DNA of 64,000 nt from Balamuthia mandrillaris (GCA_031835245.1 JAVKOQ010000048.1:124001-188000); one strand, 5' to 3'; shown: positions 1 through 12,474, numbered from the stretch's first letter. Notes: generated by a model from the sequence alone, not told the origin. Made by a program: numbers and translations.

Positions 1-109
1 TTTGTGTTTATTGGGGAAACAAAAAAACCTGAGCCTTCCTCGGTTGAATGTTCGCTCTCCCTTGCTCTTCTCTTTCCCAACACGCCTTCTGGAATGTTGT
101 GTGTGGACT

Positions 110-545
110 TCATTGTTGTTGTCTGCTCTCCTCCTCCTTTTCTTGTTGAGCAAGAACAAGCCTTCTGATGGCCGCTTGCTCGAGAGCAATCTTTGAGGGG
201 GAACGTTTGAAGGCCTCGCTGGTGATGTGCTCCCGAAGGGCCTCGCTGAGCAGCGGCCACTGCTCTGTTCTCTCCACAAACCCAAAGTTGGCTATCATGA
301 AAGCCATTATTGCCTGTCGAAGACGGAATGCTTGATAGGTATCCGCGAATTGATAAAGCTCACATGCGTCCTCCGCTGGAAACGAAAAGCAATGATACCC
401 CAACGAATGAATATAAGCTGGATAATAATAATAATAATAATACGAGGAGACGAGACTTACCAGTAAACAAAGGATCTTCTCCTCTCAAATGATTCTTCAG
501 AATCCATATTTCGCAAATGTCTGCCAGTATCAAGAGAGTGAGAGT

Positions 546-586
<41 letters not shown>

Positions 587-3500
587 GTAAGCCCACAAGA
601 ACGACAAAGAGAGATAGACAGAGAGAGAGCGAGGAGCTAAAAGGGGAAGAGAGGCTACCAATAAGCGGTGGAAGGAAGTACTCGTTGGCCAGTTGAATCA
701 AGTCAAAAGCCAGCACTAAACTCTCTTTAATATCCATCGGCACATCCAACCACATTCGAAGGGGATCCTTGCTCTTCTTTTCCTTTCCAATCGTTGCCCC
801 ATCGTCTTCCACCTCTTTCCTCTCGTCCTGTTCTTGCTTAATTTTGTGCTTGGCGAAACGAAGCACATCTCCACTGTAGATGTACTCCAACAGATGAACA
901 AAGGTCTTCGCCGAGACGTCCTCGCGAATGGGAACGCCACGAAGAGAGACCGGTCGGAACGACCCAAAGAAGAACGTCGAGAAGTATTCGGACCGCAACA
1001 ACAACGAGAGATGAGCAGCAATCGGTTGATTTGTCCCTTCAACATTCTCCTCTTTCGTCTCTTCAGCTTCTGGTTCTTCTCGAGCGGAGTCACTAACCAG
1101 GAAAGTGATGTCGGTGCATTGAGAATTGTTGATCAACTCACGAAGGTCCTCATTCAAGTTGGAGAGAGGTAGCTGTTCCAAAGCAATCTCTTCTGAGAGA
1201 AGGTTGACTAGTTGCGAATGGTGATAGGTTTTCAGCGATAGTGCTTCTTCTGCCTCCATCTGCTTTCTTTGTTCATGTGTCTCCGACGAAAACTCTTGCA
1301 GCTTCCTGTTCAAAGTCTCTTGGTACTCTCTCGTCAAAACGGCACGAAGCTCTCGCCTTCTTCTCGTTTGCGTTTGTTTCTTTTTACAAACCACTTCTGC
1401 CACTTTAGCTTTTATCTCTGCATTCATTTGTTGAGTGAAGGAGTCGATCAGGCTTTGTCTCTCTCGCTCCCATTTTCTGTCTTGGTTTACCTTTCTGTGA
1501 GACAGCTGTTGTTTCATATGTTGGAGAAGAATGTCGTAGTTGATGTTGGGAAAGATGCGGCTGTTCAGGAGCTTGTCGCAGGCTTCGAAGAGAACCCTAA
1601 GGGCTTTGCGTTGTCGGTATTGTTTGCTGAGCTCTTGAAGCCGTTCCAACAGGTCCACGCGAGGAAAGAAGAAATTGCCACAATAAGTGTATTCCAACAA
1701 CGCGCGGAGAAGAAGGGACGGATAGTTCGTGTGGATGACTTCTTTTTCTCGCTTGTGATTGCTTTCTTCTTCATCTTTCTCTTTTTGTTTTTCCAGTTCT
1801 TGTTCTGTTTTCCTGTGGGAGAAGAGCCGAAGGTACATTTCGTTGCCCATCAGATCTATCAACAAAGCTTTTGGCAGTCTTGCTTTAAGGATGTAACTGT
1901 GGGCATATAATACATTGTCGCTCTTCTTCTTCTCCTCCTGTTCTACTTCCTTGGCTTTGGTGGGTTCAGCGTCTCCTTCCTTCCGGTCTTTGTTTTCCAG
2001 GTCATTCGTATCGTCAGAGGAATGGTTGCAATGAAAGACGATGTCCGGCTGTTCGGTGGGAATGTTTTGTCGTTGCTCTTCAGTCAGCTTGTTGCGCCCT
2101 CCTTTGGCATAACAAAACGTTTCCATTTCTTCTATCGTCAGCTCCGAAGAGGAAGAAGAAGCAGCAGCAGCAGCAGCAGAAGAAGAAGAAGAAGAAGAAG
2201 AAGAAGAAGAAGAAGAAGAAGAAGAAGAAGAAGAAGAAGAAGAATCGGAGCAAGAAGAAGCAAGGGCGGAAAGGGGATTGAAACGAAAGAAGAGCAAGAG
2301 CAAGTGGGTGTGAATGGTAGGCTGAGCGCCTGCCTTATGAAGATAGCGCGCCGCGTCGTAATGTCGTCCGAATAGAGCCAGGTCCAACATGGAGAAACCT
2401 GCTGTGCTGTTGTGCCACGCATGTAAGAACAAGAACAAAGAAGAACGAAGGAAACGGGAAAGAAGAAGAACCAGAAGAAAGGAGTTAGCTCTAAGAGAAA
2501 TACTTACATATGGTAGTCACGGTTGACAGCCAAAGGAAGGATCTCGTTGTGCATCTGCAAAGTGATGAGTTGGCCGGCGAGAGAGGCTCTGCCCAAAGGA
2601 AGTATGTTCTTCTTGATGACTTTTGGGCTGTTGCGAATGGTCCTTCCGCCCATTTTGGCGTCTTTGCCATACGTCTTCAAGTTGTGTTCTCTGTTATAAC
2701 GTATTCGTCAGGAAGGAGGAATGAAGAGGGACAGAGGAGAGGAGGCAAGAAGAAGAAGAAGAAGAAGAAGAAGAAGAAGAAGAAGAAGAACAAGAACAAG
2801 AACAAGAACAAGAAGAACAAGAAGAAGAAGAACAAGAAGAAGAAGAAGAAGAACAAGAAGAACAAGAAGAAGAAGAAGAAGAAGAAGAACAAGAACAAGA
2901 AGAAGAAGAAGAAGAAGAAGAAGAAGAAGAAGAAGAACAAGAAGAAGAAGAAGAACAAGAAGAAGAACAAGAAGAAGAAGAAGAAGAAGAAGAAGAACAA
3001 GAACAAGAACAAGAAGAAGAAGAAGAAGAAGAACAAGAAGAAAAGAAGAAGAAGAAGCAGAAGAACAAGAAGAAGCAGAAGAACAAGAAGAAGAAGAACA
3101 AGAAGAAGAAGAAGAAGAAGAAGAAGAACAAGAACAAGAACAAGAAGAAGAACAAGAAGAAGAAGAAGAAGAAGAAGAAGAAGAAGAACAAGAAGGAGAT
3201 CGAAGAAAGAGGCAAAAAAAGACAAACTTGATCATTTGCCGAATTGCAAGCGTAAGGCTTCCCAAATAACATCTCTCTCCTTCTATTGTCCTAAGGTCCA
3301 CTTTTGTTGTGTTGGTTAGACCCAAAAAAACATCAATCCACAAAGAATAACGTACAAGTGGCTCCGTGTTGCAACAGCAGGAACAAGATCTGAGAATGAC
3401 CACAAAGGCAAGCATAGTAGACCGGGGTGTTGCCGTAGCCATCCCTCTCATTGACGTCGAACGTCTCGTTTTGCAGGAGGGTGCGCACCCGGTTCGTGTT

Positions 3501-3620
3501 GCCGCTCTTCACGGCATAGTGCAGCTCCCATCTTTCCTTGTGCTCATCGGCGGAGCGGCGGAGCGCGTCACGGCTGCCTTTGAGCGAACGGCGTAACTTC
3601 TCGCGTCCTCTTGATTGCAT
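110..3620 (-). CDS. Ankyrin and double-BTB protein, ABTB1/BPOZ-1-like
   Basis: Six exons close in phase (3356-3620, 3228-3300, 2508-2690, 659-2406, 461-520, 110-375) and give about 864 residues. The first ATG is at 3620; the frame stays open upstream but has no earlier ATG. The N-terminus has ankyrin repeats (motif TPVYYACLCGH, then GERCYLGSL), which match the start of animal ABTB1 closely. A second ankyrin-like unit (SMLDLALFGRHYDAARYL) opens exon 4. A BTB domain split by acidic and basic inserts follows, then a coiled-coil stretch, a second BTB (CTDITFLVSDS... LLEYIYSGDV) and a C-terminal helical tail. ABTB1-type proteins are thought to act as adaptors for cullin-3 ubiquitin ligases; that is family knowledge. 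Human ABTB1 is about 480 residues, so this copy is inflated by low-complexity inserts, including a poly-Ser tract encoded by the GAA/TTC repeat at about 2155-2250. The exact splice into exon 3 is the least certain. Confidence 0.82.
2745..3200. repeat. GAA/AAC microsatellite in intron 2 of the ABTB1-like gene
   Basis: About 450 bases of GAA and GAACAA units on the + strand, so TTC/TTG on the sense strand of the surrounding minus-strand gene. It fills the intron between the exons at 3228-3300 and 2508-2690. Several frames are open through it only because it is a trinucleotide repeat; they are not proteins. Confidence 0.95.
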
Positions 3621-3956
3621 CTCTTTCTGCTGCTGCTTCTGTGCTTTGTCTTGTTTTTTGAACACAGTTCGAACAAAAGCAAAGAGACGAGTTTCACGGA
3701 AACAAAGAGAGGAAACAAACGAGATCTCTTTTTTTTACAGCGAAAACTATAACGATCGCTATAGTTTTTGCGCAATGGTCAAACTGTTACTCGCTACTAT
3801 CGCCTCTCCTTCCAAACTGTTACACCGGTGAACAAAAGGAGAGAGCTGCGGTCCTTTCAGCTTTCGGAGACATGATCCCTCCGCTGCTTGGACATGCTGA
3901 AGATGAGCATGGAACCAAGCGCAACAAAAGACCATTCGATACTGCTTTGGGCATGT

Positions 3957-5474
3957 TCAAAAGGACACAGCCCTTTTTAAAGGCCTGCCTTTCCGATACA
4001 ATTGCCTGTTCCTGAGGTAAACATACAAGAGGACAGCAATGATGGTCGCGAGACACAGGACCATGGTAATGGGCACCACTATATACGCGATGTCTTCATT
4101 GTCGTCATCGTCATCGTCATCGTCATCATCATCTTCCGCGAAGATGGCCCCCAATGTTGGATCGTAACTGTGTTGAAGATGTAAGGACAGTGAAGGAGGT
4201 ATTCAGAAAAGAGAGGAGAGGAAGCGAGCAGAGACGTACAAGATGTGATTCTCAAATACATCAAAGACGAACCGTAAGCGAAAACTCACACCGCTTTCGT
4301 CACCCACCTCCTGAAGCACGATGTAGGGCACGGACAGCGTCTCCCCATCGTGTTTGTAAGTCTGCATAAGGCGAAGTATCCATGAATGGTGATTGTAAGC
4401 AAATACAATGGCTTCAACGTGCATCGGATCGCCACGAACTCGCCATTCCATCTGTGGAGGCACTTCCCATTCCATTACCACGTGGAAGGAGTTGTTGGAA
4501 GACTCAAACGCACTAAGAAGAAGAAGGTGAGGAAGAGGACGGTGAGGAAGAGAAGAAAAAGAACAACCTTCCATGAACCCCAAATGCGAACTTAAAACAG
4601 TTTTCTTCAACCTGTAAAAAGGCATCGGAGTCTGTTGGATCCATTGAAAGCACGGCGGTTTCATTGAAGACTTGGCTCAGCATGGCAAACGTTCCTCCTC
4701 CCAAGCGGCTGGCTGACAGCGTCAAAGGAGTACTTTGCAGAAAGCTAAGAGCCTCAGAGTGGAGCATCCCTGCAGGGATGTAAAAAGGCATGTCTTCCTT
4801 GTTCACGCCCATTGTGGATATCTGATCCGTCATGTTAAGTGCTGATCCTTGGTTAGCAAAGAGAGAAGAAGAAGAAGAAGAAGAAGAAGAAGAAGAAGAA
4901 GAAGAAGAAGAAGAAGAAGAAGAAGAAGAAGAAGAAGAAGAAGAAGAAGAAGAAGAAGAAGAAGAAGAAGAAGAAGAAGAAGAAGAAGAAGAAGAAGAAG
5001 AAGAACAAGAAGAAGAAGAAGAAGCAGAAGAACAAGAACAAGAACAAGAACAAGAACAAGAACAAGAACAAGAACAAGAACAAGAACAAGGAGTAGAAAG
5101 AAGAAGACGATGAAGAGGAGGAGAGAAGTACTTATTTTCAACACAGCTTCGCCCAAGTCGCCGATAGGATCCAACAAACTGCCGATTCCTCGCTCTATGG
5201 AGGATGAAGGCGATAACGGAGGTCGTTCTTCCAGTTCCAGGAAACGCACCTCCAACGGAGCCAACCCCGTTTCTTCGCCATCCTCCAAAAGTGCAAGAGA
5301 GAAGCCATTTCTCTCGGGTGGGAGCGTGGCTCTCACCTGCGGTGTCTTCATCTCAACGGTGCCATCTTCGAACCGTTTCACGGAGACATCAGATGCCGAG
5401 GACAAGGATGTTGTCAAGGCTATCAGGAGAAGGAGAGGGAGACCGCAAGAAGCTTCGCGAGGAGAGCTTCTCAT
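3957..5474 (-). CDS. Type I membrane protein, unrecognised family
   Basis: Four exons in phase (5132-5474, 4568-4841, 4240-4512, 3957-4167) give about 366 residues. The start ATG at 5474 opens a clear signal peptide with the hydrophobic core LPLLLLIALTTSL. The middle is a beta-rich globular region (HVVMEWEVPPQMEWRV) with no family I can name. An uninterrupted run of aspartates (encoded by a GTC/ATC repeat near 4095-4130) precedes a single membrane span (YIVVPITMVLCLATIIAVLL) and a short basic tail ending about 20 residues later. The predicted topology is lumenal or extracellular N-terminus and a cytosolic KGRPLKR tail. Intron 1 carries a 230-base GAA/GAACAA repeat. A function cannot be given. 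It could be an ER or plasma-membrane protein. Confidence 0.75.
4861..5092. repeat. GAA then GAACAA microsatellite in an intron
   Basis: A pure GAA run passes into a regular hexanucleotide (AAGAAC-type) array towards 5090. It lies in intron 1 of the minus-strand membrane protein gene, so the sense strand is TTC/TTG. Confidence 0.95.
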
Positions 5475-5580
5475 TTGTGTTTTATACTTCCTGACTGTAT
5501 GTCCCTTCCGCCTTAAATCAGCTAAAGGTCACCACTGCTTTTTACCTTTTGTTGAGGGTCAGAAGCTGCCACAAGAGAGA

Positions 5581-5612
<32 letters not shown>

Positions 5613-5952
5613 AGAAAACGTGCCGGAGAATAAGCTCAGGTGTGTGGTGATGCTATGTTTGAACGAGAGCGCACAACAGAAAAACGTCCTGAACTGACAC
5701 ATAGTGCAGAAGAAGAGGCTCGGGCAGTTGCCATAGAGATTATCGACCCCACCAGCCGGTTGATCCCGAACCGTTCCGACCACTCGACATTGTAAGGGAG
5801 GCGAACACTAGCACGCCAGCGTGTGTTTACTGCTCTCTTCATCCTACGTTGCCGGGGAGGCATTCCAAGAAAATAGAGCGCGCTCGCAAGTCGGACACGG
5901 TCAGTGTTCCCGGACGTGCGCGGGTAAATAAATGGCGAGAGAGGAAATGCTT
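5475..5952. other. Intergenic, 478 bases
   Basis: Lies between the start of the membrane protein gene and the stop of the DUF1295 gene. It holds a short GA repeat at about 5575-5612. I see no exon with plausible splice signals, although the 5' UTR of the membrane protein gene and the 3' UTR of the DUF1295 gene must be here. Confidence 0.6.
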
Positions 5953-7159
5953 TCATTCTTGTTTTACGGCAGAGCTTGGCCTGCCAAACTTTGGCAAAGG
6001 GATCCACACAGAGGTTCTGCTCTGATACTCTCCGTACAGCTTCCTCCTGGCCTCCACGCGGAGGATGCGCCTCTCCGTCATGACCGTCACCACCGCCAGC
6101 ACCACCGAGTTGAGGAAGGTGCCCGCCACGACCCAAGGCTGGCCCAGCAGCACCCCAAAGCCCGCCAGGGACCACCACCACAGCTGCTCTCCAAAGTAGT
6201 TGGGGTGGCGGGAGTACCTCCACAGCCCTCGGTCCAAGAGCAGCTCCTTGGGCTCCCCTCTGGCCGCTCGCCTCTCGTTCGCCAGCATGAACTCTCTCAG
6301 CTGCGTGTCCGCCACGTAGGCGATCCACAGCCCCGCCACGCATCCCGCCGCGCAGAGACCCTCACCCCAGGACAGTCCCCACGCCTCTCCGTTTCCGTGG
6401 TGCACCGCGTAGAGCGGCAGGCAAATGCCCACCAACATGGGCTGCTGCGACACGAACGCGACCCAAAGGCTCAAAAAGCCCCACACCAAGGCCCCATGCC
6501 TCTGCCTCATGTCGGCAAAGCGCCAGTCCTCCCTCACCCCAAAGCGCCACTCCTCCCGCCGAAAGTAGGAGTGCGTCAGGCGGAGGCTCCACAGCCAGAG
6601 CAGCACGGTGCAGAGGAGGCTGCGGAGAGTGAGGGTCTCGTTGGCCAGCGGATGGTACATAAAGTAGTGGTTGATCATCACCGGAGCGATGGTCCTGCAA
6701 AGCAACAGCTTTTTGTATGAGAAGAAGAAGAGTGAGAGAGGGAGAGAGAGAGAGAGAGTACCAGTAAGGGTCGATGAGCCAAGTGCTGCGTTGGAAGAGA
6801 TTGATGAGCCAAAAGAGGAGGCAGACAAACACGAAGAAAAGCACGTTGAGAAAGCCGACCGGGTGCAAGAGGCTGTATTTGCACCACAGGTCTTGGTCTT
6901 GCCAGCGCTGCGAGTCCCCTAGCACGTCCCACAGCCCCACGTCAGCCTTTTAATCATCATCCTCCTTCCGTCAATATGAAGCCTAATCTACAAAAGATGA
7001 TGAAGAGGAGAAGCGTACGCCTTGGGGGAGGTCGTTTAACGCGGCGGCGGTACAAGTGTCGTTCCACCATCGCACGAAAAGGACGGGAGGGATGCCCACC
7101 GCCACCATCAAAAACGCGTTAAACAAGTTCTTGGCTGAAAGATGGCCAGGTAAATCCAT
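5953..7159 (-). CDS. DUF1295 / steroid 5-alpha-reductase-like membrane protein
   Basis: Three exons in phase (7019-7159, 6762-6946, 5953-6694) give about 355 residues. The protein is very hydrophobic, with some six to seven membrane spans. The C-terminal third carries the DUF1295 signature: LWRYSRHPNYFGE followed by WWW and a terminal GEYQSRTSVWIPLP. In the family these residues line a NADPH/lipid site and members reduce C=C bonds of steroids or fatty acids, but the substrates of most protist DUF1295 proteins are unknown, so the reaction here is inference. The coding sequence is more GC-rich than its neighbours. Intron 2 has a short GA repeat next to the 5' splice site. Confidence 0.88.
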
Positions 7160-7491
7160 TTTTTTTTTTGTAACTTTCTTTTTTTTTTTTTCAGTACAAA
7201 GCTTGCTATAGATCACAACCAACGTTGCGAGAGTGAGAGGAAAAGAAGAAAAAGAGGAGGTACAAGGACGATCAGAGCAGCAGCTGCCCCGACGTGGAGG
7301 AGGCGTAATGCTCTCGTCCTCGCGATCCCTTTCTATTTTTGTTATCGACATTTCCAAACAATTATCGAAATTTTTCAGTGATACTCAACTTATTTCCATT
7401 TTATTGAATACTCGATGATAATACCACAATGTTTAAAAAATCAATAAAGTTGAAAAATATTTTGAATTATTAAAAAGAACTTTGAAGAAAG
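7160..7491. promoter_or_regulatory. Divergent intergenic region with AT-rich island
   Basis: 332 bases between two divergent starts (DUF1295 gene minus, NUDIX gene plus). The right half, about 7340-7490, is AT-rich with ATCGAAA/TATCGACA words like those seen in other gene-free stretches of this window. A bidirectional promoter is the likely content; no TATA box can be defended. Confidence 0.4.
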
Positions 7492-8963
7492 ATGAAAGCC
7501 GGAGCATCGTCCACGCCGCGGTTGGCCTCCACCTTGCTGCTGGCGGCTCGCTGCGCACCGTCCAGCGTGCTCGGCGGCGGGTGCGACTACAAGCTGTTGA
7601 TGGTGAAGCGAGCGATGAAAGCGCGGTTCATGCCTGGCGTTCATGTCTTTCCGGGTTTCTTTCTGCTTTCCTCTTTTTCTTGTTCTTCTTCTTGTTCTTC
7701 TTGTTCTTGTTCTTCTTCTTCTTCTTCTTCTTCTTCTTCTTCTTTTTTGTTCTTCTTCTTCTTCTTCTTTTATGCTGATATCTGAAAACCAAAAGGAGGA
7801 GTGTTGGAGGAATCAGACAAAGATCCGATCTGGTATGCTCTCTTTGAGCGTCAAAGAAAGGTGATGCCTACGTCGTTTTCTTCTTCTTCTTCGTCGTTGT
7901 CGACCTCTTCGTTGGCGTTGAGAGTGGCGGCCATTCGTGAGCTCTTTGAGGAGACGAACGTGCTTTTGACCCATCCGCCGTCCACCATGCTCAAAGAGGA
8001 GGGAGAGGGAGAGCAGGGACGAAGGAGGTGGCGGGAGAGCGTGCAGAAGGATGCTGGTCAGTTTGCACGACTGTTTCAGCAGTTGTCTTCTGGTCCTCGT
8101 AATCATGGTATCATGCCTCTCTTTTTATCTTTCTCTTTCTCTTTCTCTTACTCTTACTCTTTCTCTTCTCTCTTGCTGTATTACGCGAATGCTTCTCTCT
8201 TCTGTTGTCTGACTGAGGAAAAAAGAGGACAAAGGAAGTCTTGTCTTACCCGATGTACATAGCCTCATTCCTTGGTACATCACTCTTCTTATTGCTTTCG
8301 TTCCTCTTCAGCAAATATGGTTGGAATGAACTCGTAATTCTTTCTTCACACAGGTCTCATTGGGTGACACCTGCTCAAGAGCGTTGGCGTTATGACACAT
8401 ACTTCTACTTTGCCATAACGGAGAGCATCCCAACCAGAGTAATGCAGGACCAAAGCGAGGTGACCTCCTTTGACTGGTTTAGTCCAGAGGAGGCGTTGCG
8501 CTCCTTTCAAGAAGGAACCATCAGCTTGGCTCCTCCCACTTGGCTCCTGTTGCAAGAGCTCCGCTGCGACTATCCAACGCTTTCTCACTTTGACTCTCTT
8601 CTTTCTTCTCCTTATTCTTCCGTTGATGGGAGGAGAGCGAAGAACGAAGAGATAAGAAGAAGCAGAGACATGAGTCCGATCCAACCGGATATCAAACAAG
8701 ATGAAGAAGGAAAAGTGGCCATTTGTTTACCAGGAGACAAAGACCACCACCTAACTTTGGAGAAGCAGAAGAAGAACGAAACAGAAGGAGAATGCGCTGG
8801 CAGCAACACCTTCCGGCGAATTGTACTTTTGAAGAAGAACGAGTTTATGTTTCAGAACGACAACAAGAAAAGCGAGGAGCTGCTGGAAAGGAAGAGGATG
8901 ACTGAAGAAGAAGCGTTGGCAGAGTCTGTTTTCTTACAGCTAAAACACTCTGCTGCATTGTGA
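7492..8963 (+). CDS. NUDIX hydrolase, NUDT19-like
   Basis: Four exons in phase (7492-7654, 7796-8107, 8312-8333, 8354-8963) give about 368 residues. The family hallmarks appear in order: MKARFMPGVHVFPGG near residue 50, the Nudix box core AAIRELFEETNVLL, then HWVTPAQERWRYDTYFY and an SPEEAL motif. NUDT19 enzymes split CoA and acyl-CoA into phosphopantetheine and 3',5'-ADP, usually in peroxisomes. The C-terminal ~110 residues (charged, low complexity) go beyond the family core, and the ending AAL is not a standard PTS1 signal. A Ser-rich insert sits before the Nudix box. The 22-base exon 3 is inferred only because it restores phase between exons 2 and 4. Intron 1 is a TTC repeat. Confidence 0.85.
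7677..7775. repeat. TTC/TTG microsatellite in NUDIX intron 1
   Basis: About 100 bases of TTCTTG and TTC units on the + strand within intron 1 of a plus-strand gene: pyrimidines on the sense strand. Confidence 0.95.
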
Positions 8964-10107
8964 CGTTGCGCACAACACGCAACGACCAGTTTGCATGAAT
9001 GAGGAAACAATAGAAATACTTCACAAATACTTTCCAGAGAGTTTCTTTTGCTCTTCAGAAGCAACAAACCTACTTCAACACACACTGAGAGAGGACGAGA
9101 ATGAAAGGACTGAAAATATTTTCACCAAACGAAAGCAAATGCTCCCCTCTCCTCACAAAAAGGACAGCTCTCCAACAGATGAAAGTTGAACGAAAAACAA
9201 TAATGAATCATCAGATGAAGGAAAAAAAGGATTTGGCAGGTCACGTTTTTGGAAAAAAGAGTTCCAGAAGAGAAGACGCCACTTATAAGCGTCTTTCCCG
9301 TCACATACATCCCTGCCCTCCGCCAGTTTCTACGGGAGCTTCCACGCGAACGCCAATCGTAAAAAATATGCATAGTGGCCAGTAATAATTATAAAATATT
9401 CCTAATACTTTCCTTTTATAGACCAATTTTCTGATTATCGTGATTGCGTGGGGACTTTTCGATATCTTTTCGCGGAGGATCGAAAGAAATTACGATCCAA
9501 ACTTGCCTTTTTCGCGCGACTCCTTCCATAAAAGGTTTCATTGAATGAAAGGGCGGGAGTAGGCAGAAAATCGGCGTTGATTTCACGGCTGCAACATGCC
9601 TCGTTTCTGCCGGCATGCTCATACTCCTTCTGCGGGATTTAGCGTGGTCCGCCGTCTGGAAGTTTTCCTTTTGATACGAAGGACGGGGGCGCCCGCTGGC
9701 CCACCGTCATATCATCTATCTTTTTCTCAACTCTCATTCAAAAAAAAAAACAACCGACCATCCAAAACCGACTATTTATAAAAGTTGACGGGTTCGCATT
9801 CTCATTCTTTCTTTTTTGTAACATTCACACCAAACCAAGACTTGCACCCACCACCATTACTTCCCCCCCCCCACCCAAACTCCTCCACTGGCCACCCTAT
9901 AGTACACCTTGTGAATTGTTCCTGCATCGATCATCTACAAGCTTTGCACCAGGAGAGTTCAGCTTTTTGTTTTTTTTTTTAATTTTTTTGTGTGTTGTTG
10001 TACGTTTAAACACTGATATCAGTGGGACGACTACAAACTCTTTAGACTTCTGTTTATTTGTTTTTAGTATTATTATTATTATTTTTTATTTTTTTGAAGA
10101 AGCAGGA
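8964..10107. other. Intergenic, 1.1 kb
   Basis: Between the NUDIX stop and the homeobox ATG. The first 400 bases are purine-rich and may be 3' UTR. Around 9390-9440 the sequence is AT-rich. From about 9830 a C-rich pyrimidine tract and poly-T runs lead up to the homeobox ATG, which fits a promoter and 5' UTR. The short open frames (for example 9596-9781) have no recognisable protein and I reject them. Confidence 0.5.
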
Positions 10108-12294
10108 ATGGAGGTGGAGAGCATTACCAGCCAACAAGAACCCGAAATCAGTCATAGACGACAGAAAGAAGAGGAAGAGGAAGAGGAGGAACATGAGGAA
10201 TCCGTTCTTATGATAGAGGAGGAAGAGGAAGAGGAACAGGACAGGGAAACTGGGGTAACGGATGAAGAGGACAACAACAGAAACAACAATATAGTGGAAG
10301 AAGGAGCAGCCTCTGAAACCACCCAGGAGAGCGAGAACGAAGAGAGGCTTCGTCATCGCCCTTCCGTCGTCATTCCGAAACCTAGAATAGAGCCCTTGTT
10401 GCCCTCTTTCTTTGCATCAGAGCCACTTCATCATCATTGTACGCTTCCCCGTTCCTCTCCACATGCTCCTCTTGTTTTTCTGACATAGCACTCTCTGGGC
10501 AGCATTACACCTTCATTCGACGGCAGCAACGAACCGAAAACGAAGACTCAGTGAGGAGAGACGTGAGGGCTCAACGTCGGCCTTCAAGGCGGTCGTCAGA
10601 ATGAAGCCACAAGGCGAAGAAGAACGGGAGGGAGAGGAGGAAGAGAGCTCCTCCTCTTCTTCATCGTCCTCTTCAGCTCGGTGGTACCATTCCGCTTCTG
10701 CAAAGAGAGAGCGCAGGAGCGATGACAGCAACGGCACCAAAGTATCACTTCCGCCTTTGTCGGCCCTTTCCGAATGCGCTTCTCTCCTTCCTCCTATCTC
10801 CTCTTCCTCCTCTTCTCTTCCATTCATACCTTCCACGCCCTCTTCCTCTGCACCCAACAGACCTCAGCTCCCTCCGTTGGCACGTCCTCAACCTCAGCCA
10901 AAGTTCCCTGAAGTTCATCCATCCGCTTCAGCAGCTCGTTCGGTCTCGTTTCCTCCAGCAGAGGACCAGCAGCACCACGTCAGAAGACCTCCTCCTTCGC
11001 TTGCTCCGCCCCAAAGGGATGACTTCCAGAGGATGTATCCCTATCTCGACAAAGACCAACTTCAAGTGCTGGTCAGTTCCTTCATGCAAACGAGTCGAGT
11101 CCAACAAAGTAAAGACGGATCACCCATGACCGTCGCTCCTCACGAAGTCGCAGCTGCTCAGCTCCTCTCCGCCTGGCAAAAGCACACCAGCAAACTCTCC
11201 TCGTCTTGTTCTTCTCCATCGTCTTCGGCTTCGTTCACCTATGGGGAAGGCGTCCAGCTGGAGGAGAGAAGAAAGATGGGATACGCCCACCATCGCGAGA
11301 GACCCGGCTCGTGTTCTTCGGAGGACATCTCCTCATTCCGTTCGTTCTTGCAGCAACAGCTGATCGCTCTGAAGCGTCAACAAGAACACCAAAACGCTGG
11401 ACGTGCTTCATCCACAACCACAAACGATCCGAACTTACAACACATTCATAACCTTCTTAGCATGCGCCTTAGCTCCTCTGCTGTGTCTTCCTCTTGTTTG
11501 ACATCTTCCTGTTCCATGCCATCTACCTCAGTTTCCTCTCCTCTGCCTCCTTCTCCTGCTTCCGGGGTTGCTTCGTCCTCCTCTGCATCTTCTTCTCTTC
11601 CAATGGAACTGCTGCGAGAGAGAGCCTCCAGCATTCAGTCGCCGGAGAACTTGCAGGAATACTTGGCGACCTTCACTGAGAACATGCGAGAGATCTCCGA
11701 AATCAAACACAACAAGCTTCGCAACAAACTGTTGAAGCAACAGGTAGCGCTCCTCTTCCTTCTTCCTTCTCCCTTCTTCCTTCTCTTTTTTCCCTTCGTT
11801 CCGCTTTTTTCTCACTCCAACGTTGTTGCAAGAAGGGAGCAGAAAGCAACAAAAAGATCAAGAAGGGCCGAAGAAAGCCGAGGCGTCTCAAAGGGCCGCA
11901 AGTCTTTCTTCTGGAAGAGGTCTTCAAGCTGAACCCGGTGCCTAACTCCAAGACAAAGCAAAAGCTGGCCGAACAGCTCGGCGTCAGCAACCGCCGCATC
12001 CAGGTTTGGTTCCAAAATAGAAGAGCCAAGGTTCGAAAGATCAGCAAAAACATGACCACCCCTTCTCCTTCCTCTTCTTCCTCAACCACAACCACTTCTT
12101 CGACTTCAACTGCAACCACGTCTTCTTTTTCCGATGCTTATGTGTCGTCTTCCTCTTCACCTTCTTCTTCAAGACCAGCGAGTCCCACAAGAACCACAAC
12201 AACCTCAACACTCCCGATGTCTTTATCCTCTCTTCTTTCAGGAGCTCCACTTCCACTTTCTCCATCTGCCTCGTCGTCCGTGCTCAAAGCATAG
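10108..12294 (+). CDS. Homeodomain transcription factor
   Basis: Three exons in phase (10108-10438, 10503-11743, 11833-12294) give about 677 residues. The homeodomain is near residues 533-590: it begins KKGRRKPRRLKGPQ, has the helix 2 region KQKLAEQLGVS and ends with recognition helix RRIQVWFQNRRAKVRK, so Trp, Phe, Asn and Arg of the invariant WFQNRR are all present. Spacing looks like a typical 60-residue domain. The rest is acidic (residues 15-60), Ser/Pro-rich linker with short Gln stretches, and a Ser/Thr-rich tail, typical of protist regulators and probably disordered. A DNA-binding nuclear role is firm; targets cannot be inferred. The start ATG at 10108 is the first in frame after a poly-T stretch. 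Confidence 0.92.
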
Positions 12295-12474
12295 CGGTTA
12301 AAAAAAAACTACTATAGTGGTTTTTTTTTTGTTTTGTTGAATGCTCCAATTTTGTTTTTGTTTTGTAAAAGAAAATGTAAATTTTTGTTAAATAAAAAAA
12401 AGAAAAGAAGAAAGAAAAGAAGAAAGAAAACCCTTCTCTGTTCGTTTTTCTTTTGTGTTGTGTTGTGTTGGTTT

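Noticed and set aside
2510-3451. Long Lys/Arg/Leu/Phe/Ser-only open frames on both strands
   Set aside because: They are translations of the GAA/GAACAA repeat, which is open in several frames; the region is an intron of the ABTB1-like gene.
5636-6720. Long open frames overlapping the DUF1295 gene in other frames
   Set aside because: GC-rich coding DNA keeps alternative frames open; they have no domain and conflict with clear membrane-protein coding.
9596-9781. Small plus-strand frame in the 1.1 kb gap
   Set aside because: No homology, no splice context and low coding character.
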